From contig CM059573.1 of assembly GCA_030386875.1 (NCBI GenBank), forward strand, positions 32,529,891 through 32,593,890: a DNA stretch of 64,000 nt, read 5' to 3'. This DNA comes from Morinoia aosen. Lineage: Eukaryota > Arthropoda > Malacostraca > Amphipoda > Talitridae. Under the pieces are notes generated by a model. It was not told where the DNA came from. It did not search any database and saw only the letters and a list, made by a program, of their open reading frames with translations. Shown here piece by piece: positions 1-10,887 of the stretch. The first letter of the stretch is position 1. Each line of letters opens with the position of its first letter. Position numbers and translations under genes: made by a program.

Positions 1-536
1 TGAATGGCGCTTTCTGTAAACTATGTTTAGACTCGAAGTGTATTCAACAGCCCTCGGAAATGGTCACTTCCGCCTCCCTCCCTGGTGAACCGCAACAACC
101 CCCTCCCTCCTCCTCCGCATCCCCTGTCACTCGCACCGACTTGAACCGGAACAAGCTTACCACGAATACTAACGTGGAAGCAAAAAAGACCTGATGAAAT
201 AGCAAAGTTGAATTTTGAGAACACCAACATAAAATACAGTGATAAATTTATGCAATTCTCATATGTTATTGCGAAATTTATGTTTAGTGTCAGTGAATAT
301 GAATTTAGTGCCTGTGGGTTTCTTTTCAACGCCTGACAGTTTATTTTTCATCCCATTTTAAAAGCAATGTCACCTATGTCTCCTATTTCTCAAACCATGG
401 AAACCAAAATCGCAGCAAAATAGAAGTTGTACTCTGGCAAGACCGTGCCTCGTGACAATGAACTTTCAGGGATCATGCTTTGTTAACGATTTCAATAACT
501 TCTAACCAATGAACAAAACCTAAAATATCTTTCACG
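1..536. other. Flank or presumed 5' UTR of the non-LTR element
   Basis: No coding frame here can be supported. Bases 60-160 are CT-rich and GC-richer than the surroundings. The rest is AT-rich and runs up to the ATG at 537. It may be the 5' UTR of the retrotransposon or host flank; the 5' end of the element cannot be fixed without a second copy. Confidence 0.4.
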
Positions 537-2924
537 ATGTATTTATATGAAACTCGCTCTGCTACTCGTAAAGCGGCTTTATCTGGAGAAATAACATCCC
601 TCACAACGCCGCTTGAAAACTCAGAGCCAAAAAAGCAGAATATATCTGAACCGTTCTTAAAACGGAAACGAAAACCACCAAAAACGTCACGCGTAAAATC
701 ACTCGTTCAAAAGCCTCAACCGCTCAAAATAACAGAAGAAACCCCGACAATAAAGCAGTGCAACGTCAACGAAAGCACCGAAACACATATACCATCACCA
801 GAGCGAACCGACAGAGAGTCGACAGAAGGTCGCCCGACTGAGAGTAGAGTTTCTGAGTCACCCGCCACAGACAGAAATCTCCCAAGCGCTGCTGGTAACA
901 ATGAAATCTTCACATCGGCATCGCAGCAGTCAAAATAAGCCCTAGCAAGAGCAAGGAAGAAACCCCTGAGCCTAGACTCCACAATACAAACAGTCCTCGA
1001 GAAGATACACCAGCGAAAGAATCAACAAGTATCCCACGGGGTATGATGGGTAAAAATGTAAATTTGTCACTAGCTACCGAGAATGATGCGATGAATGAGC
1101 CTAATATTTGCGATTCTAATATTTCTAATATTTATAAATCTAGTGATCATGATTACCTGAATATTACATCAAACAGCTTGCACCCGCTTCAAATTTCAAT
1201 GTCCCATTTCATTCACCGGGTAAACAATAACCTGTCTCTCACTGCAGCCCACTTAACGAAAATGTCAAAACAGCGGACGCCTCCAAGTCCACTTTCGATA
1301 TCTTCAACCGCTTCAAATATTAGGCTCATTACAGAACAACTTTTCAAATTGAACTTGCATGTAAGCTCTTTCGATTTTACGTCAAAGATCCCGTTTTCGA
1401 CAAGCCAATTTTTTGACTCACACTGCAAAAAACCTCTGGATACTTTTCTTGTCGGAGATAAAATTCTCACGACGGTCCAAAGGACCGACATTGACCCCTC
1501 TTGTAAAATACGAACTGTAATTTCCAGTCGCATCGATGATCCCCTGAACGTAATTGGCCAAATGCCTCACTTCACTAACTACATCGTTTGCTTCAGAGAC
1601 TTAAGCCTCTCACAACCTAACATCGCTAAAGTCAAAGAACTCATATTTTCTAAGCATGCCTTAGCCCGTATTTATGTCGTGAGTGCGTGTAGCGGTAAAC
1701 AATTGCATCAGGCGTTGAACTTGTACAAAACAAACGGTATTAAATTGATTCCGCTCCGAACAAACGATGCAACTGATCTCATAACTTGCAATGATGTTCG
1801 TACTTGGCCCGGTACAAGAGAAGAAACACACCATTTTCTTCAACAGATTGCTCTCAGATCGAGTCTAAAACTCACTTTATAATCTAGCTCATGTAAACTC
1901 AAATGGCCTAAATGACAAAACTGAATGCTCCAACATCAGTGCAAAACAGCAAAATGAATTGAAGAATTCTACTCGATCACTAACTGCTTCCAGTGAAGTC
2001 TCCAGAAACCTGATTCATTGCTTGCCTATTGGCAATGAACATTCCCCTCCATTGATCTCCGGCTACCGCAGAGTACCCACAAAAAACAGGTTCTCGTTAT
2101 TATCTGACGCGAACTCAGAGAGCGATATACCCTCATCACAAACGAGTACAAATCATCAACTACCAACCAAGTACTCGGAAGCAGTAAAATCAATACAAAG
2201 AGAAAAATTACAGCAGAATCTCGGTCAAAATCCGATAAAATATTTACAGCCAAACCACACACATAACCACCACCAAGAGAGTGGAAATGACAAGAGCATC
2301 CCTCATTTCTCAGTCGCTCATTCAACTAAAACTGGCCACAGCCTGCCAATTCAAAGCCAGGAAAGCAAGAAATCCAAACAACTTTCGTCTGAAAATGCTG
2401 AATATCAGCCTAAATATCACTCAAGCCCCATGTACTCACTCGTCAGTACCACCATGGATGAATTAAAACGATCATTGAAAGTGAAGCTGCATCCTACCAT
2501 AGCCGATGGGCACTGCCTCCTTCACGCAGTAACTCACCAGCTTAAAACAAAATCACCCTCAAAATGGAGTTACAATTCCTTAAAAGCAGCAATAAAAAAA
2601 GAAAGCACTACAAATGAAAACAAAGATGTCAATTTCCTTGCCAAGAAAAGCGGTGATCTACCTAGCCTCATAAGTAAATACATTGACGAAAAACAGTTTG
2701 GTCATGATGCTGGGGACCTAATACCACATATCATTTCAAAGATCACTGGTAGGAGAATTTTCATCTTCGATGAGCAAGGGGATGGTATTTGGAAAACAGT
2801 AGTCGACCCCTCACCAGAAGTATCAACTAATAACCATCCGTTGATGCTTCATCGGAAAAATTATCACTACAGTACCCTTGTTGCACACGACAAAAACAAG
2901 ACTGATATCACATCATCTTCATGA
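537..2924 (+). pseudogene. Non-LTR ORF1 with C-terminal OTU-like cysteine protease domain
   Basis: Three open segments (537-938, about 899-1882, about 1872-2924) overlap in different frames and read as one protein of about 790 residues with two frameshifts, near 900-936 and near 1875. The N-terminus is rich in K, R, P, S and T and looks disordered. The C-terminal ~150 residues carry the OTU signature: D-G-H-C at 2505-2516 (Asp and catalytic Cys) and a late H-Y-S (His at 2865-2867), with G-D-L-I and I-F-I-F strands between. OTU proteins are papain-like cysteine proteases, often deubiquitinases, and OTU domains are reported from some retroelements. A TGA ends the segment at 2922-2924, but the same frame stays open to a TAA at 3072-3074 and then enters the endonuclease. 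ORF1 may therefore have been fused to ORF2. No CCHC knuckles or RRM were seen. Confidence 0.7.
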
Positions 2925-3080
2925 CAAAATACTGTTGTCCAGTTGAATGGCAGTCTCTCAAATACACCAGATGCTAGACTTGACACTCTGGGCAACAATG
3001 ATAAAACCAATAAATCCACGAAACAGTCCCTACCAAAAATCCCTCTGATGCCACAAATAATCGCCATAAAATAAAAAAAC

Positions 3081-5119
3081 ATTAAAATTAAAGATATCAA
3101 TGCTCGTAGCCTCTTTAGTAAACTGGATGACATTAGAGTAATGTTGGTCACAGAAGACATTGACATTTTATGTGTTTCCGAGACATGGTTCGATTCGCGA
3201 ACTCAGAGCTCCTTTTTCAATATTCTCGATTACGTGCTGTACCGCCATGACGGCGTTAAAAATAGCAAAGGTAGTGGTTCTTGTATTTTCGTAAAATAAA
3301 TTTACCTGTCGTCTTTACTTTTAACAAGCGAAGTGTGCGAGGGCATAGAAATGGTTTGGTTGAAAGTGCAAATAAATAAACATGAACCCATCATTACCGG
3401 CAGCCTTTACCGGCACCCATCAGCTTCTCTACCAACAACAGTAGAGTTCGTTGAGAAAATTTTCAAAGAATTTTTAGCTACAAAAAAGCCATTCTTTGCT
3501 TTCGGTGATTTTAATATTGACCTAACGGATGAAAATAATCAGCTTAGCAGACTGTTGTACAAACTAAACCTTTCACGAATGGTTAAAGAACCGACTCGCG
3601 TTACAAGAGTATCAAAGACTCTCCTCGATCTAGCAATCACAAACAAACCTACGGCAATACTTAAGGGGACCGTCTACGTAGAAATCAGGATATGTGTTGA
3701 TTTTCTGTTTTTATATGCATCTTATAGAGGATTTTCTTGCGCTTCCATTGGTACTATCCGTTTACGTCTACTCCGAATAGTGCGCCCACCAGAGGGGGGG
3801 AAAGCGATGGGGGTGGAGTGACCTTGAACCTTCCCCCCCTCATTATTGGGAGTCAATTGAGCGTTTCTCTGCGGGAATGGCATTATAGTTCGTTCATGGG
3901 CTACTCAAAGTGGTTCCATTATTCAAACGAAACATTCTAAGGCTGAATAAATATTTTTTATGAAATTTTGACAATTTCAGAATTTAGCTGTTCTGCCGTA
4001 TCTATGATACCGCAGCTTTCACTCATAGCGCGATGACAGCTGCAGTATCATAGCTACAGCTATGGCGAGCACACCAATACAAAGGGCTTGAAAAGAGCTG
4101 TAAAACAAAGGAGTTGACTTGACAAAAAAAACTATTTTGGTCGAAAAAAATGAAAAATAAAAAAATTAATTGTTTTCATGAATTACACCTATTCTCTTTT
4201 GTTGTATATTTTTTTCAGAGTTACAGAGCTACAGCAATGTAAATTATATCAATTGAAAGGGCTTGAAAAGAGCTACAAACGCTCAAGAGTTCATTGCAGA
4301 AAACCCTGTAGTTCAAAAGATAAAAAGAAAAACAATTTTTTTTGTGAAAAAACTCGTTTTTATGGAAACTTGATAATTGGTTTCTCAAATGCTACTTCTT
4401 CCACAATTTCAGAGCTACGAGAATGGTTTATATACCATTCGATAGGGCTTAGCAAGGAGTATTCATATGCAATGACATTTTTGGATTCATTTATTATTTT
4501 GAAAATTACACAACATGAAAAAAAAATGAAGATAAAGTAAATTTTTTTTTATTTTCAATCCCCAAAATCCACAAAAAGAAGTTAGTGAAATTCCCTATTG
4601 CATATGGATGTATAGACATATAAGCAATCTAAAAACGAAGTACTGGTTCTGTAACTTGAAAATTGTAGAAGTAGTAGGATTTTTAAAAAAACCCTTTTTT
4701 ATCATATTTTTCAAAAACAAAATAAAAAAGTCCACCTACAAAAATTTCGTCGAAATAACAAATGATCTATACATCATTTTACACCTACTGTGAAAATTTC
4801 AGAGAAATCCATCCATAAATAACGGACTTTTTTGTCTACGTAGACGGTGCCCTTAATACAGTAATATCACCCTCTGTGGCCGATCACCACTCTGTAGAAT
4901 GTAAAGTTAATATTGCAAAGGAAAGTCAAAACTATCGTCTCATGACTTATCGCCTAAAAAGTCAATATTCGCCGGAACTATTTAATGAAAAACTCCTAAA
5001 CAGGTTAACCGAATTTCAGAGCATGATGCAATCTGACGATGTGGACATTCAAGTTTCTATCTTTAACGAGAACTTTACAGCAGCTCTAAATGAATGCGCT
5101 CCTTATATCACCAAAAAAA
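3081..5119 (+). pseudogene. Non-LTR ORF2, endonuclease domain, split by a DNA transposon
   Basis: The APE-type endonuclease begins at the frame containing INARSLFSKLDD, followed by the conserved SETWFD (catalytic Glu), a GDFNIDL block and a C-terminal ADHH block (about 4878-4890). Breaks are a TAA at 3297-3299 and a 1188-bp TTAA-flanked element at 3665-4852. Removing the element and one TTAA copy brings the two halves back into the same frame (ending AIL, resuming NTVISPS), so the insertion was precise and later than the coding life of the element. The domain nicks target DNA to prime reverse transcription. A run of eight A at 5113-5120 carries a one-base shift into the RT frame. Confidence 0.75.
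3665..4852. mobile_element. Non-autonomous TTAA-flanked DNA transposon inside the non-LTR endonuclease
   Basis: The element is bounded by TTAA at 3661-3664 and 4853-4856. The terminal inverted repeats are 18 bp, GGGSACCGTCTACGTAGA, with one mismatch between ends; the inner ten bases TCTACGTAGA are a perfect palindrome. It encodes no transposase. Inside are three copies of a ~180-bp AT-rich unit around a GGGCTTGAAAAGAGCT core (about 4083, 4259 and a diverged copy at 4446). TTAA duplication is known for piggyBac and Kolobok superfamilies. The purine-start (GGG) ends fit Kolobok better than piggyBac, but that is an inference. Confidence 0.85.
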
Positions 5120-7088
5120 ACTAGGCAGAAACGCACTCTGTGGATTACCAGAGAAATTAAAGACCTAAGCAGAATAAAGAAAATTTTCTTGCGACGGTAT
5201 AAAGAAAACAGGTCAAACATTACTTTATACAGGAGATATAAAGAACTTGGAAAGATTCTTCGGAAGAAAATCACGCAAGCAAAACAAACTCACTTCCACC
5301 AAGAACTATTCATGGCAAAAAATAATCCAAAACGTACATGGGAAATCATTAGTGAGGTGGCTCAATATAAAAACTTAGAGCGCAAAAGTGATCTTGAAAA
5401 TCCTTTGGAAAAAGCCACTGAGTTCAACACTTTCTTTTCAAAAGTAGGTGCCCAAGTCTTCGATGAAGTGAGTAAAACCAGTCCGAGGAAATTGACAGTT
5501 GAAAGTTCATGCCCTACTGCACTTTTAAAGGCTGGCGCCCTGTGGAAGCCACGCGCTATCGATTTACCAGAGTTAAAAATTATTTTATACTCATTGAAAA
5601 ACACAAAAGCAGTTGGACATGATGGAATCAACCTCCAATACATAAAAGACAGTTTTCCAGTCACAGCACCATTGATTCGTTTGATTATCAACACATCAAT
5701 AGCTACAAATAAGTTTCCAAAACAGTGGAAACACTCTATAATTAGACCGTTGCATAAAACTGGTGACATAAATACAGCGTCAAATTACAGGCCCACTAGC
5801 CTTTTACCTGACCCTTCCAAAATATTAGAAAAAGTAGCAACGAATCAACTGTCATCTCACCTGGACGAGTCAAATTTACTTTATCGAAATCAATATGCCT
5901 ATAGGAAGAACACTAGCACTCAAGACTTAACATCACTGAAAAAATATAAAACGACATCGATCAAAAAAATGTAACACTTCTGCTGCTACTTGATCTCTTT
6001 AAAGCATTCGACAGCGTCGAACATGATCAACTCCTTCGAAAAATACTGAACTTAGGAGTGTATACACAGTGGTTTAAAAGTTACCTGTCAAATCGGTCTC
6101 ATGCAGTCCTCTTAGACAACAAGTTGTCCCCATTCCTTCAAAATAGCTTTGGTGTCCCTCAAGGATCAATTCTGGGCCCACTACTGTTTTCAATTTTCAT
6201 TAAAGATTTCCCTCCAATGCCTTCTAACACACGAATCTCCATGTATGCAGATGACGTCCAAATTGCAATGACAAGCTCTGTAGCAGAAATACCGCAGACG
6301 AAAAAAGGAGCTGAAGCTCTATTGATCAGCCTCAAGTCATGGTATGACCAAAATGGTCTCAAGCTAAACGCGAACAAAACACATTTCACTATTTTTGGGT
6401 CAAAGCATTCAATAAACAACATTCGAAATCTAGGTCTAACTCCTACAGTTGGAAATGATAAAATTCACCCATCAGAAAAAGTAAAGAATTTAGGTATTTG
6501 GTTCGATGGAAACATGTCCTTTAAATCCCACGTTGATAAAACCTGCAACGTAATTTACGGGACCTTATTGTTTTTCAATCGTATAAAAAATATGCTTGAC
6601 GAAGAATCTAGATTGTTGGCCGTTCATTCTTTGGTCTTATCAGGTATTGACTACTGTAGCCTGGTCTGGGGAGATATATCGAAAGATCTTCAGAAAGACC
6701 TACAAAAATGCATGAATTTTGCAGCAAAGGTTGTATGCAACGGTAAATTCAAAAAGCATGACCACGTAACACCTCTCCTGAATAAACTTGGCTGGGCTCC
6801 GATTCGGGAAAGGTTTCTGGCGCACAAAGCCCAAACGTTTTCTCCTCTTTATATCTCCCTCATAGCAGTGCTGAAATAGTGGAATTCCACTCCCCTACCG
6901 TCACGAACCAAAAGCCGAACAGGAGACGTGATGTCTCAATCAAATACCGTTCATCTAGCATCGGGCAGAAAGCTCTGTCAGTATCAGGCGCCTTACTGTG
7001 GAACAGACTCCCCCAGAGCTTTAAAACCCCTCAAACACTGAGAGAATTCAAAACTAAAATGGCTTTCTATCTTGCGTCAACACAATAA
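5113..7088 (+). pseudogene. Non-LTR ORF2, reverse transcriptase and C-terminal domain
   Basis: Three frame segments: 5090-5974, about 5962-6879 and about 6840-7088. Motifs in order are TKAVGHDGI, NYRPTSLLP, LFKAFDSVEHDQ (catalytic Asp), GVPQGSILGPLLF, MYADDVQ (two catalytic Asp) and the thumb. The C-terminal segment (WNRLPQSF) is shared by CR1/L2-group elements. Frameshifts lie in a run of eight A (5113-5120), in a run of seven A (5963-5969) and near 6840-6870. The catalytic residues survive, so decay seems moderate. The protein would synthesise cDNA at the nicked target. Confidence 0.8.
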
Positions 7089-7540
7089 GTGTGAACTGCA
7101 GTACGTGCTGGAAGAGTGCGTATATACAGTACGTGTGTGCGTATATGCGTATGGATATAGGTGTACGTATATGCGTGTCTGTATGTTTAGATCATATTCC
7201 CCTTTAAAATGCTCATGTTGATTCTGTTGTGACGCAGTGTCGTCCTCCAGTATGCTTCGGCCACACCATTTGAGGTTGTTTTGACTTTCTCGTTTTGCCC
7301 CAGCAATCTTGATAATGTTGCGGTTGGCATTGTACATCGGTCCCTCTCATCTATTTTGAATCCGGTGAATTTTTCTGCGCCAAAGCTTGTAGTATACGAA
7401 ATTAAAATATTTCCGTTATTGTAAAATCCTTCATTTCATCCATACCAGGTATTTTAGCTTACTAGTTGATACAAAACAATGTAAAACTGCCTCTAGCTTC
7501 AACCTAGCAGTCAAAGATGCAAATTAATTTTGGATCCACC
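7089..7540. other. Presumed 3' UTR and flank, no gene seen
   Basis: Just after the retrotransposon stop codon, 7105-7190 is a degenerate purine/pyrimidine-alternating stretch rich in GTATATGCGTAT-like words. It may be the 3' UTR tail of the non-LTR element, since CR1-group elements often end in short repeats, or a separate microsatellite. The rest is unassigned. Confidence 0.35.
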
Positions 7541-7544
7541 CGTT

Positions 7545-8560
7545 GTACTTTCAACCTTTAATCCCTCATTTCACTAGTTCCAACGTTCGTAAGCTCAAAT
7601 TTCAATATGGAAGTGCACCAACTGGAGTGTTCTTAACAACGCATCACATGTGCAATGTTTTCTTGACCCCTTGAAATAAAATCCAGTGTTAAAATCAGAC
7701 CAACACAACGGAGAGAATGCACTTATCTACGTACTTTTCTCCTAATTATTTGTTCCAAAACTTAACCGATAGAAATATTACGATCCTCGTGTATTTGATA
7801 TCAACACAATGGAAGGAATGCATTTTCTTTGTACTTTTCTCCCAACCATTTGTTTCAAAATAAACCAATATAAATATTAAGATCCTCATGTATTCGATCT
7901 CAAGTCATGGTCTTAACTTTAAGATACTCGTAAGTCCTTTTCGCTCATATTGAAGCTTTTTGAACATGCGACGTAGTTCATTAGCAATTTTTTACTTTCC
8001 TGCGCTCGTGTGTACATTGGTGTTCCAGCTATGTAGCAAATATTACGGACTCGTGATCCAATAACGCGCACCCTATTAGGAGTATTTTCAGCTATGTTTC
8101 ACAGGGATTTTGTGTTCTTAGTGACTCACTTTCATCTTGCATTTCCAAACCCAAATTAATTACCGCAAAGAGAGAGAGGATGCTAAATGTGAGGGTATTT
8201 AAGTACATACTTTCTCTACTTCGGTCTCATTGAAACATTTAAAAAAGGCCTCGGATCTGACGAATGTCATAACTTTAAAGATCATCATTTTAATCTTCTT
8301 ATTCTGGTCTCAAATTGCTGTCGTAAGCTTTGTGTGGTAAACTCTTCTTACCTTTTTATTCTCGTGAATACACCACGACAACACCAATTTTAGATAGTTA
8401 ACTTATGTACGGTTCCACCGATGTTGAAAATATTACAGCTAGCGATGTAAAACAATACTTTTCATGTCTTTAACCCCGATGTACTCTTTGTGCCAGTACT
8501 ATTAGCGCAAGTAAGAAATATCTTAACCATTTTGTGTTTTGTGATAGCAAATATTATCGT
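7545..8560 (+). repeat. Dispersed repeat family A, plus-strand copy
   Basis: Extended similarity, about 70-80% by eye, to the reverse complements of 31876-32482, 32801-33540 and 21844-22385. Shared blocks include CTCATTTYACTAGTTCC, CATCACATG, TTTCACAGGGATTTTGTGTTCTT versus TCACAGGGATTTGTTTTCTT, and GACGAATGTCATAACTTTAAAGA. No protein is encoded. The copy has internal partial duplications (7555-7760 resembles 7790-7900). Superfamily unknown; a non-autonomous DNA element or Helitron-like repeat is possible. Confidence 0.6.
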
Positions 8561-9059
8561 TGGGACACCTTACATAGGGATGAAAGATGGGATGTGGGCT
8601 TTCACCGGATGTAAGATATAAACAAATGTGAAGCGTAACCAAATGTAGAGGCATGACCGGATGCGGGGCATCACCGGAAGAGGGAGTGAAGTGTTGTCGG
8701 ATGGGCGAAAGGAATTTTTGGATTTTGGAGTTGATAATATATTAGAAAAAAATAAGCTCCATTTCCATTTCCGGGCACCACAGATGAAGTACTAGTAATT
8801 GTGGAAAGCAACCTCATTCCCCTGCATGGAACCAACAGTTGTGATGCTCATTTTATTCGACAGGAATAAGTAAGATCAATATTAGAATGACTTAGCGCAC
8901 GAACAATAAGATAAATTTTCACTTCCTTGCAAAAATTTCAGAAATTGAAACTTAGAAATTGAAACACAGAAACTGAAACTTAGTTCCGCCCTCCAAATGC
9001 AAACGATCCTCTTATACATATTATTGTTTATTTTTTATTAACTTGTGCTTCTCCTTAAA
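8561..9059. other. Intergenic, short degenerate repeats only
   Basis: Bases 8580-8700 repeat words like CACCGGATG and ACCGGATGCGGGGCATCACCGG at irregular spacing. The stretch at 8940-8985 repeats AGAAATTGAAACTTAG three times. No coding frame or RNA gene was recognised. Confidence 0.4.
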
Positions 9060-9480
9060 TCCTGTGTCGACAACTATCATGTGTATTACGATAACTATGT
9101 ATGAATAGCAATTAAGGATCTAAATCATATGTTCCAACTCTAAACATGGGTATTACGATAACCATGTATAAATAGCAATTAAGGGTTTCTATGCTAAGGT
9201 AATTGAAAGCATTTTTCGCTTTCATTTTTCAATACTTGTGCGTGCTAATGAAAGTGTTTTTCAAATGAGCGTCGCGAGGATTGTGCTCTCTAGTTCAAAA
9301 TCAGATTAGGCAAGGAAAGGAACTCAATTTTGTTGTACTTTTCTATCAATCATTTTGTTTCAACATTCTACACATGTATTACGATACCAATGTGTTATAA
9401 TCATTTAAGGATGTTAATGTTAAGGTGTTTTAAAAACCAATGTATCGACATTTCATGTTTGTACTTTATTAGAAATAAAA
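9060..9480 (+). repeat. Repeat family A, second plus-strand segment
   Basis: Carries two copies of a GTATTACGATAACYATGTAT AAATAGCAATTAAGG unit (about 9082-9125 and 9150-9187) and a third diverged one near 9370-9410. It matches the reverse complement of 21765-22060, where the same unit flanks the Gypsy right LTR. Probably part of the same interspersed family as 7545-8560. No gene. Confidence 0.5.
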
Positions 9481-9494
9481 TGTTTCTTTCTTCT

Positions 9495-9830
9495 TTTCTT
9501 TCTAGAGACGCAATAGCAGATGAGTGTAATAAAGCGCATGCCTCTCTCTGTGGCGTTGTCCAGATAGGTTGGGAGTTCTGGCCGGCGGGAATGCTTCAGG
9601 TTTGTGGTAAGGGTGAGTGTTGTGGGTTCTATCTGTGGGTCCGGAGGCTTCGACCCTTAAGCTGCAGGCGTAAACCAGGGTCATGCTGTTTTGCCTTGCT
9701 GGGGAAGAAAAGCCTTGGAAGACGTAGGTGTGTGACAGTGAGCGATATAGGATTTTTTTCCGCCGTGGATGTATCAGGATCTCATAGGCAGGCTATTTCT
9801 GTTTGATGGAGGGAACAGGCCTTTGCTTAC
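9495..9830 (+). repeat. tRNA-derived SINE-like insertion
   Basis: A GC-richer island in AT-rich DNA. It begins with a tRNA-like head: an exact A-box fit TAGCAGATGAG, then an AAAGCGCATGCCTCTCTCTGTGG arm layout and a weak B-box region GTTGGGAGTTCTGGCC about 50 bases on. The tRNA-like fold is degenerate. A 158-residue open frame crosses it but has no recognisable domain and starts in repeat DNA, so it is not called as a gene. Confidence 0.35.
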
Positions 9831-10640
9831 CTTATCTTCACTTATTTTAAACTTCTGTGAATCGAAGCTGTGTAATTTTAAGAAAAACACCAAAGAATTA
9901 ATAAAGATTAAATGTATTAGTGTAAGTTCTTAATAATATGTACGCATTCACAGTCATTTTGCCAATTGTTCATCAAAATAATTGTGTTGAACGAGATTCA
10001 ATCGTAAGAACTAACCACTATATTTCATTACTTTTCATGAAGCTAATTCCATGATTCATTAACGCGTAACTTTTCATCGCAGAATTTTCTTCAGTCTTTT
10101 ATTTATGTCGTCATTTCAGCATATTTTTAAAGGAGAAAATGCTAAGCTCTCAGAAGAAACAATTTATGGGTAGCGAGAGAGACAATGAACAATGAGCGCT
10201 TCCATTCACGCAAATGAAGAATATTGAAACAGATGCTTTTTTGTAACTTATTCCCACAAGCTTCTGTCGTTTGGAATTTTCAATAATATGTAATTTAAGT
10301 ATATAGACAAAAATCTTACTATTTTATTGCCAACAATGTATAGAAAGAGGTATTTAAGTGATCAGTGATCACCCATACTCTTTTTCTCTAGCTTTAATTT
10401 TTGAAGAGATAGTAGTAATTCAACTTTACTCTAGAAACTCGTGATATTATGTTTTAACATCGCCACCAATTCTATGAAAAAGCCTAGCTATGCCCCTTTG
10501 TTCAGAGACTGTTCGAATTCCAAGCATCCTGACGTAAAATTTACCGTCGAAATTTAAAGCTATATATGTCTACTATTTTTAGATTCCTAAATTATTATTA
10601 AAACAGGCCGCACTTTTAAATCCTCTGCGTTTCGGAAGGC
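9831..10640. other. AT-rich DNA, no feature recognised
   Basis: Stops are frequent in all frames. There are no splice-bounded open frames, no tRNA boxes and no tandem structure. Confidence 0.4.
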
Positions 10641-10887
10641 TACTTTTTCTGGATTAGGTTAAGAGGTCAACCCAGGCCCCTGCCAGGCCCCAGTCGGTCC
10701 GATGAGCATTTTTTTGTTCATGTTAAGAAAGGACCCTTAGGCGGTAGACTATTCGGTCCGAAAATTTTATGGCGCTACGGACACTAGATCCCCCCCAAGG
10801 GGGTGTAAGGGGACCAAAAATCCTGAATTTTTGACCCCATATGAGAAGAAAACAACAATGGAAATGGAAAATTTCACATCATACTTT

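Larger units (their letters stand above)
537..7088 (+). mobile_element. CR1-like non-LTR retrotransposon, decayed, with OTU-bearing ORF1
   Basis: The order of coding segments is a long basic/low-complexity N-terminal region, an OTU-like protease, an apurinic-type endonuclease, a reverse transcriptase and a CR1/L2-type C-terminal domain. Key RT motifs are GVPQGS (around 6151) and YADD (6244-6255). The C-terminus, around WNRLPQS and a final FKTKMAFYL, is typical of the CR1/L2/Daphne group; the exact clade is not assigned. The element is dead: at least five frameshifts, several stops and a 1.19-kb insertion. Without the insertion it would be about 5.4 kb plus UTRs. No poly(A) or clear 3' repeat end was found, so the 3' boundary given is the end of the coding region. 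Confidence 0.85.

Noticed and set aside
9330..9806. 158-residue plus-strand open frame
   Set aside because: It runs from family A repeat DNA into a SINE-like island, has no domain, and its length is explained by the GC-richer island.
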